In this document: piece after piece, positions 58,418-64,000 of the stretch
Position numbering within the stretch: position 1 is the stretch's first letter
Layout of the letters: every line of letters begins with the position of its first letter
Assembly: GCA_964019135.1 (NCBI GenBank)
Contig: OZ025264.1
Coordinates: 37,347,994 to 37,411,993 of the forward strand
Source: Arenicola marina
Lineage: Eukaryota > Annelida > Polychaeta > Arenicolidae
Direction of reading: 5' to 3'
Length of the DNA: 64,000 nucleotides
Notes under the pieces: generated by a model
The model's input: the letters and a program-made list of their open reading frames with translations, nothing else
The model's database searches: none
What the model was told of the DNA's origin: nothing
Made by a program: the position numbers and the translations under genes

Positions 58418-59421
58418 GTAAAGTAACAGTGTCAATGAGGCGTGGGTCACCCCTGCCTCACAACCCTAGATATCCATGTACAGTAACAGTCTCAATGAGG
58501 CGTGGATCACCCCTGCCTCACAACCCTAGATATCCATGTACAGTAACAGTCTCAATGAGGCGTGGATCACCCCTGTCTCACAACCCTAGATATCCATGTA
58601 CAGCAACAGTCTCAATCAGGCGTGGGTCACCCCTGTCTCACAACCCTAGATATTTTTGCACAGTAACAGTCTCAATGAGGCGTGGATCACCCCTGTCTCA
58701 CCAACCTAGATATCCACGTAAAGTAACAGTCTCAATGAGGCGTGGATCACCCCTGCCTCACAACCCTAGATATCCATGTACAGTAACAGTCTCAATGAGG
58801 CGTGGATCACCCCTGTCTCACAACCCTAGATATCCATGTACAGCAACAGTCTCAATCAGGCGTGGGTCACCCCTGACCCCTGTCTCACAACCCTAGATAT
58901 TTTTGCACAGTAACAGTCTCAATGAGGCGTGGGTCACCCCTGTCTCACAACCCTAGATATCTATGCACCGTAACAGTCTAATTGAGGCGTGGGTCACCCC
59001 TGTCTCACAACCCTAGATATTTTTGCACAGTAACAGTCTCAATGAGGCGTGGGTCACCCCTGTCTCACAACCCTAGATATCTATGCACCGTAACGGTCTA
59101 ATTGAGGCGTGGGTCACCCCTGTCTCACAACCCTAGATATCCATGTAAAGTAACAGTGTCAATGAGGCGTGGGTCACCCCTGCCTCACAACCCTAGATAT
59201 CCATGTACAGTAACAGTCTCAATGAGGCGTGGATCACCCCTGTCTCACCAACCTAGATATCCACGTAAAGTAACAGTGTCAATGAGGCGTGGGTCACCCC
59301 TGCCTCACAACCCTAGATATCCATGTACAGTAACAGTATCAATGAGGCGTGGATCACCCCTATCTCACAACCCTTGATATCCATGTAGAGTAACAGTATC
59401 AATGAGGCGTGGATCACTCCC
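58418..59421 (+). repeat. Satellite C, third short array (C'')
   Basis: About 17 units of the 60-bp family that repeat 56,950-57,953 at a constant offset of 1,468 bp, starting in mid-unit at GTAAAGTAACAGTG. All variants, including the unit with doubled ACCCCTG and the degenerate final unit, are in the same order. Together with D'' it forms the second half of a tandem duplication. Confidence 0.93.
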
Positions 59422-59919
59422 GATTTTCTTGTCGGTGTGTTCGCAAGATAAAAATCTCATGTGTTTCTTCGCAAAGAGTAGGGGGTTACCCCGGGGACGT
59501 GGCTTCACTTTTCCCTTCCCTCTCCCATAGACGCGACACAACCAGATTTGGTTAAAGCGCCATGAATGTATAACCAAACCCATTGTTGGTGTTACGCTGC
59601 CAGGGCTGGTGTTGCGGGGCGGGGCACTGTTGCTTACTGTCGTCCACGTCGTACGAGTAAATAATTTATTAAAGACAACAAGCCTCCTGTAAATCGCACT
59701 TCCAGCACTACACTACAAACCAGAGTGTTGGCCACATCGAATGTGGAATGAGGCTGGCGGGCGTCAGTCCAAACAAAGGTCAGATATGGCGGGGCATAAA
59801 GGTCGGTAACAGCGAGAGGCAATTAGTGCCCACCTGGTGAATGCGGGGGGTGAGTGCTGCTGTCAGAGTGAGACATGGAGCAGCGCTTGACGAGAGAATG
59901 CAGGAAGCCCTCAGCCCTA
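59422..59919. other. Island D, copy 3 (D''), full length
   Basis: Full-length copy of island D at an offset of 14,439 bp from copy 1. I find no difference from copy 1 across about 498 bp, while D' in between has two private changes. It runs into satellite A through the same junction (...CAGCCCTAGTCACCACACAACATC). The 62-codon minus-strand frame (59,634-59,822) is again present, but its persistence reflects DNA identity rather than selection. Confidence 0.9.
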
Positions 59920-62900
59920 GTCACCACACAACATCAGGCACACTAGGTACCACACACTATCAGGTACACTAGGTATCACACACACCATCAGGTACACTAG
60001 GTACCACACACACCATCAGGTACACTAGGTACCAAACACCCCATCAGGTACACTAGGTACCACACACCATCAGGTACACTAGGTACTACACACAGTATCA
60101 GGTACACTAGGTACCACACACCCCATCAGGTACACTAGGTATCACACACTCCATCAGGTACACTAGTTATCGCACACCCCATCAGGTACACAAGGTACCA
60201 CACATCCCATCAGGTACACTAGGTACCACACACACCACCAGGTACACTAGGTACCACACACACCATCAGGTACGCTAGGTACCACACTACATTAGGTACA
60301 CTAGGTACCACACACACCATCAGGTACACTAGGTACCACACTACATCAGGTACACTAGGTACCACACACACCATCAGGTACACTAGGTACCACACTACAT
60401 CAGGTACACTAGGTACCACACACACCATCAGGTACACTAGGTACCACACACACCATCAGGTACACTAGGTACCACACTCACCATCAGGTACACTAGGTAC
60501 CACACTACATGAGGTACACTAGGTACCACACACACCATCAGGTACACTAGGTACCACACACACCATCACGTACACTAGATACCATACACACTATCAGGTA
60601 CACTAGGTACCACACACACTATCAGGTACACTAGGTACCACACACACCATCAGGTACACTAGGTACCACTCCCCATCAGGTACACTAGGTACCACACACC
60701 CCATCAGGTACACTAGGTACCACACACACTATCAGGTACACTAGGTACCACACACACCATCATGTACACTGGGTACCACACACACCATCAGGTACACTAG
60801 GTACCACTCCCCATCAGGTACACTAGGTACCACACACACTATCAGGTTCACAAGGTACCACTCCCCATCAGGTACACTAGGTACCACACACCCCATCAGG
60901 TACACTAGGTACCACACACCCCATCAGGTACACTAGGTACCACACACCCCATCAGGTACACTAGGTACCACACACACCATCACGTACACTAGATACCAAA
61001 CACCCCATCAGGTACACTAGGTACCACACACACTATCAGGTACACTAGGTACCACACACACCATCAGGTACACTAGGTACCACTCCCCATCTGGTACACT
61101 AGGTACCACACACCCCATCAGGTACACTAGGTACCACACACACTATCAGGTACACTAGGTACCACACACACCATCATGTACACTGGGTACCACACACACC
61201 ATCAGGTACACTAGGTACCACTCCCCATCAGGTACACTAGGTACCACACACACTATCAGGTTCACTAGGTACCACTCCCCATCAGGTACACTAGGTACCA
61301 CACACCCCATCAGGTACACTAGGTACCACACACCCCATCAGGTACACTAGGTACCACACACCCCATCAGGTACACTAGGTACCACACACACTATCAGGTA
61401 CACTAGGTACCACACACACCATCAGGTACACTAGGTACCACACACACCATCAGGTACACTAGGTAACACACACTCCATCAGGTACACTAGGTACCATACT
61501 ACATCAGGTACACTAGGTACTCAACACACCGTCAGGTACACTAGGTACCACACACACTACATCAGGCACACTAGGTACCACACACACCATCAGGTACACT
61601 AGGTATCACACACTCCATCAGGTACACTAGGTACCACACACTCCATCAGGTACACTAGGTACCACAAACACAATCAGGTACACTAGGTACAACACACACC
61701 ATCAGGTGCACTAGGTACCACACACCATCATGTACACTAGGTACCACACACACCATCAGGTACACTAGGTACCACACACACCATCAGGTACTCTAGGTAC
61801 CACACACCCCATCAGGTACACTAGGTACCACACACACCACTAGGTACACTAGGTATCACACACCCAATGAGGTACACTAGGTACTACAAACCCCATGAGG
61901 TACACTAGGTCTAACACACCCCATCAGGTACACTAGGTACCACACACCCCATCAGGTACACTAGGTACCACACACACCATCAGGTACAATAGGTACCACA
62001 CACACCATCAGGTACACTAGGTACCACACACCCCATCAGGTACACTAGGTACCACACACACTATCAGGTACACTAGGTACCACTCCCCATCAGGTACACT
62101 AGGTACCACACACAGTATCAGGTACACTAGGTACCACACACCCCATCAGGTACACTAGGTACCACACACTCCATCAGGTAGACTAGGTACCACACACACC
62201 ATCAGGTATAATAGGTACCACACACCCCATCAGGTACACTAGGTACCACACACAGTATCAGGTACACTAGGTACCGCGCACCCCATCAGGTACACTAGGT
62301 ACCACACACACCCTCAGGTACACTAGTTATCGCACACCCCATCAGGTGCACTAGGTACCACACATCCCATCAGGTACACTAGGTACCACACACACCACCA
62401 GGTACACTAGGTACCACACACAACATCAGGTACACTAGGTACCACACACACCATCAGGTACGCTAGGTACCACACTACATTAGGTACACTAGGTACCACA
62501 CACACCATCAGGTACACTAGGTACCACTCCCCATCAGGTACACTAGGTACCACACACCCCATCAGGTACACTAGGTACCACACACCCCATCAGGTACACT
62601 AGGTACCACACACACCATCAGGTACACTAGGTACCACACTACATAAGGTACACTAGGTACCACTCCCCATCAGGTACACTAGGTACCACACACACCATCA
62701 GGTACACTAGGTACCACACACCATCAGGTACACTAGGTACCACACACATCATCAGGTACACTAGGTACCACACACCCCATCAGGTATACTAGGTACCACA
62801 CACCCCATCATGTACACTAGGTACCACACACACCATCAGGTACACTAGGTACCACACTACATAAGGTACACTAGGTACCACTCCCCATCAGGTACACTAG

Positions 62901-64000
62901 GTACCACACACCCCATCAGGTACACTAGGCACCACACACGCCATCAGGTACACTAGGTACCGCACACACCATCAGGTACGCTAGGTACCACACTACATCA
63001 GGTACACTAGGTACCACACACACCATCAGGTACACTAGGTACCACACACCCCATCAGGTACACTAGGTACCACACACCCCATCAGGTACACTAGGTACCA
63101 CACACACCACTAGGTACACTAGGTATCACACACCCAATGAGGTACACTAGGTACTACAAACCCCATGAGGTACACTAGGTCTAACACACCCCATCAGGTA
63201 CACTAGGTACCACACACCCCATCAGGTACACTAGGTACCACACACACCATCAGGTACAATAGGTACCACACACACCATCAGGTACACTAGGTACCACAAT
63301 ACATAAGGTACACTAGGTACCACACACACCATCAGGTACACTAGGTACCACACACCCCATCAGGTACAATAGGTACCACACACTCCATCAGGTAGACTAG
63401 GTACCACACACACCATCAGGTATAATAGGTACCACACACCCCATCAGGTACACTAGGTACCGCGCACCCCATCAGGTACACTAGGTACCACACACACCCT
63501 CAGGTACACTAGTTATCGCACACCCCATCAGGTGCACTAGGTACCACACATCCCATCAGGTACACTAGGTACCACACACACCACCAGGTACACTAGGTAC
63601 CACACACACCATCAGGTACACTAGGTACCACAAACACCATCAGGTACGCTAGGTACCACACTACATTAGGTACACTAGGTACCACACACACCATCAGGTA
63701 CACTAGGTACCACACACACCATCAGGTACACTAGGTGCCACACACTCCATCAGGTACACTAGGTACCACACACACCATCAGGTACGCTAGGTACCACACT
63801 ACATTAGGTACACTAGGTACCACACACACCATCAGGTACACTAGGTACCACACACACCACCAGGTACACTAGGTACCACACACACCATCAGGTACACTAG
63901 GTACCACACACACCATCAGGTACGCTAGGTACCACACTACATTAGGTACACTAGGTACCACACACACCATCAGGTACACTAGGTACCACACACACCATCA
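59920..64000 (+). repeat. Satellite A, third array (A''), continues past the window end
   Basis: About 4.1 kb of the A family in the same orientation. The first few hundred bases follow the D-side edge of A' (CAACATCAGGCACAC, ACACAGTATC and TAGTTATCGCACACCCC variants in order). Beyond that it differs from A and A' and lacks the TACCAAA landmark. Two internal duplications are visible. The CATCATGTACACTGGG variant at 60,761 and 61,175 gives an offset of 414 bp. The CACCCAATGAGG and TCTAACACACC variants (61,861 and 61,911; 63,131 and 63,181) give an offset of 1,270 bp, falling to 1,186 bp further on through loss of units. The minus-strand frame at 60,219-60,449 is a repeat artefact. Confidence 0.95.

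Larger units (their letters stand above)
56950..59885 (+). repeat. 1,468-bp tandem duplication spanning the C-D boundary
   Basis: 56,950-58,417 is repeated at 58,418-59,885. The offset is constant at 1,468 bp for every landmark checked: frames at 57,634 and 59,102, 57,897 and 59,365, 58,166 and 59,634. The only differences I see are two substitutions in D'. The join between copies carries an AAA found on neither parent side. Confidence 0.9.

Overview
This window is almost entirely tandem-repeat (satellite) DNA, and I find no gene that I can defend. It looks like constitutive heterochromatin from a large, repeat-rich eukaryotic genome. A decapod crustacean or other arthropod would fit, but nothing in the sequence proves the lineage. 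No rRNA, tRNA, CRISPR array, prokaryotic operon or recognisable transposase or reverse transcriptase was seen.

Three unrelated satellite families and two non-repetitive islands occur in a fixed order. Family A is a ~26-28 bp unit: a constant 20-bp core, ATCAGGTACACTAGGTACCA, plus a variable 6-8 bp CA-rich tail. Family B is a 29-bp GC-rich unit containing CCCTAACCACCGCC. Family C is a 60-bp unit containing GATATC. Island U is about 1.4 kb of non-repetitive DNA between B and C, and island D is about 0.5 kb between C and the next A array.

Layout: A 1-35,344; B 35,345-39,160; U 39,161-40,535; C 40,536-44,982; D 44,983-45,480; A' 45,481-50,616; B' 50,617-51,486; short U remnant 51,487-51,770; C' 51,771-57,953; D' 57,954-58,417; C'' 58,418-59,421; D'' 59,422-59,919; A'' 59,920 to the window end. 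The whole A-B-U-C-D series is therefore itself repeated. One complete composite cassette of about 14.4 kb (45,481-59,919) is flanked by the end of an earlier one and the start of a later one, all in the same orientation.

Inside the arrays there are further layers. There is an ~11.6-kb head-to-tail duplication in A, a ~2.06-kb duplication in B, duplications of 299, 479, 787 and 1,985 bp in C, a 1,468-bp tandem duplication spanning the C'/D' boundary, and 414-bp and 1,270-bp duplications in A''. Copies of the islands differ by only 0-1%, so the cassette amplification looks recent. The open reading frames in C, up to 316 codons, follow from a 60-bp period that is a multiple of three and are not convincing genes. 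The only part with faint gene-like character is 39,595-39,952 in island U, which has an open frame ending at a good splice-donor sequence; it is reported at low confidence.
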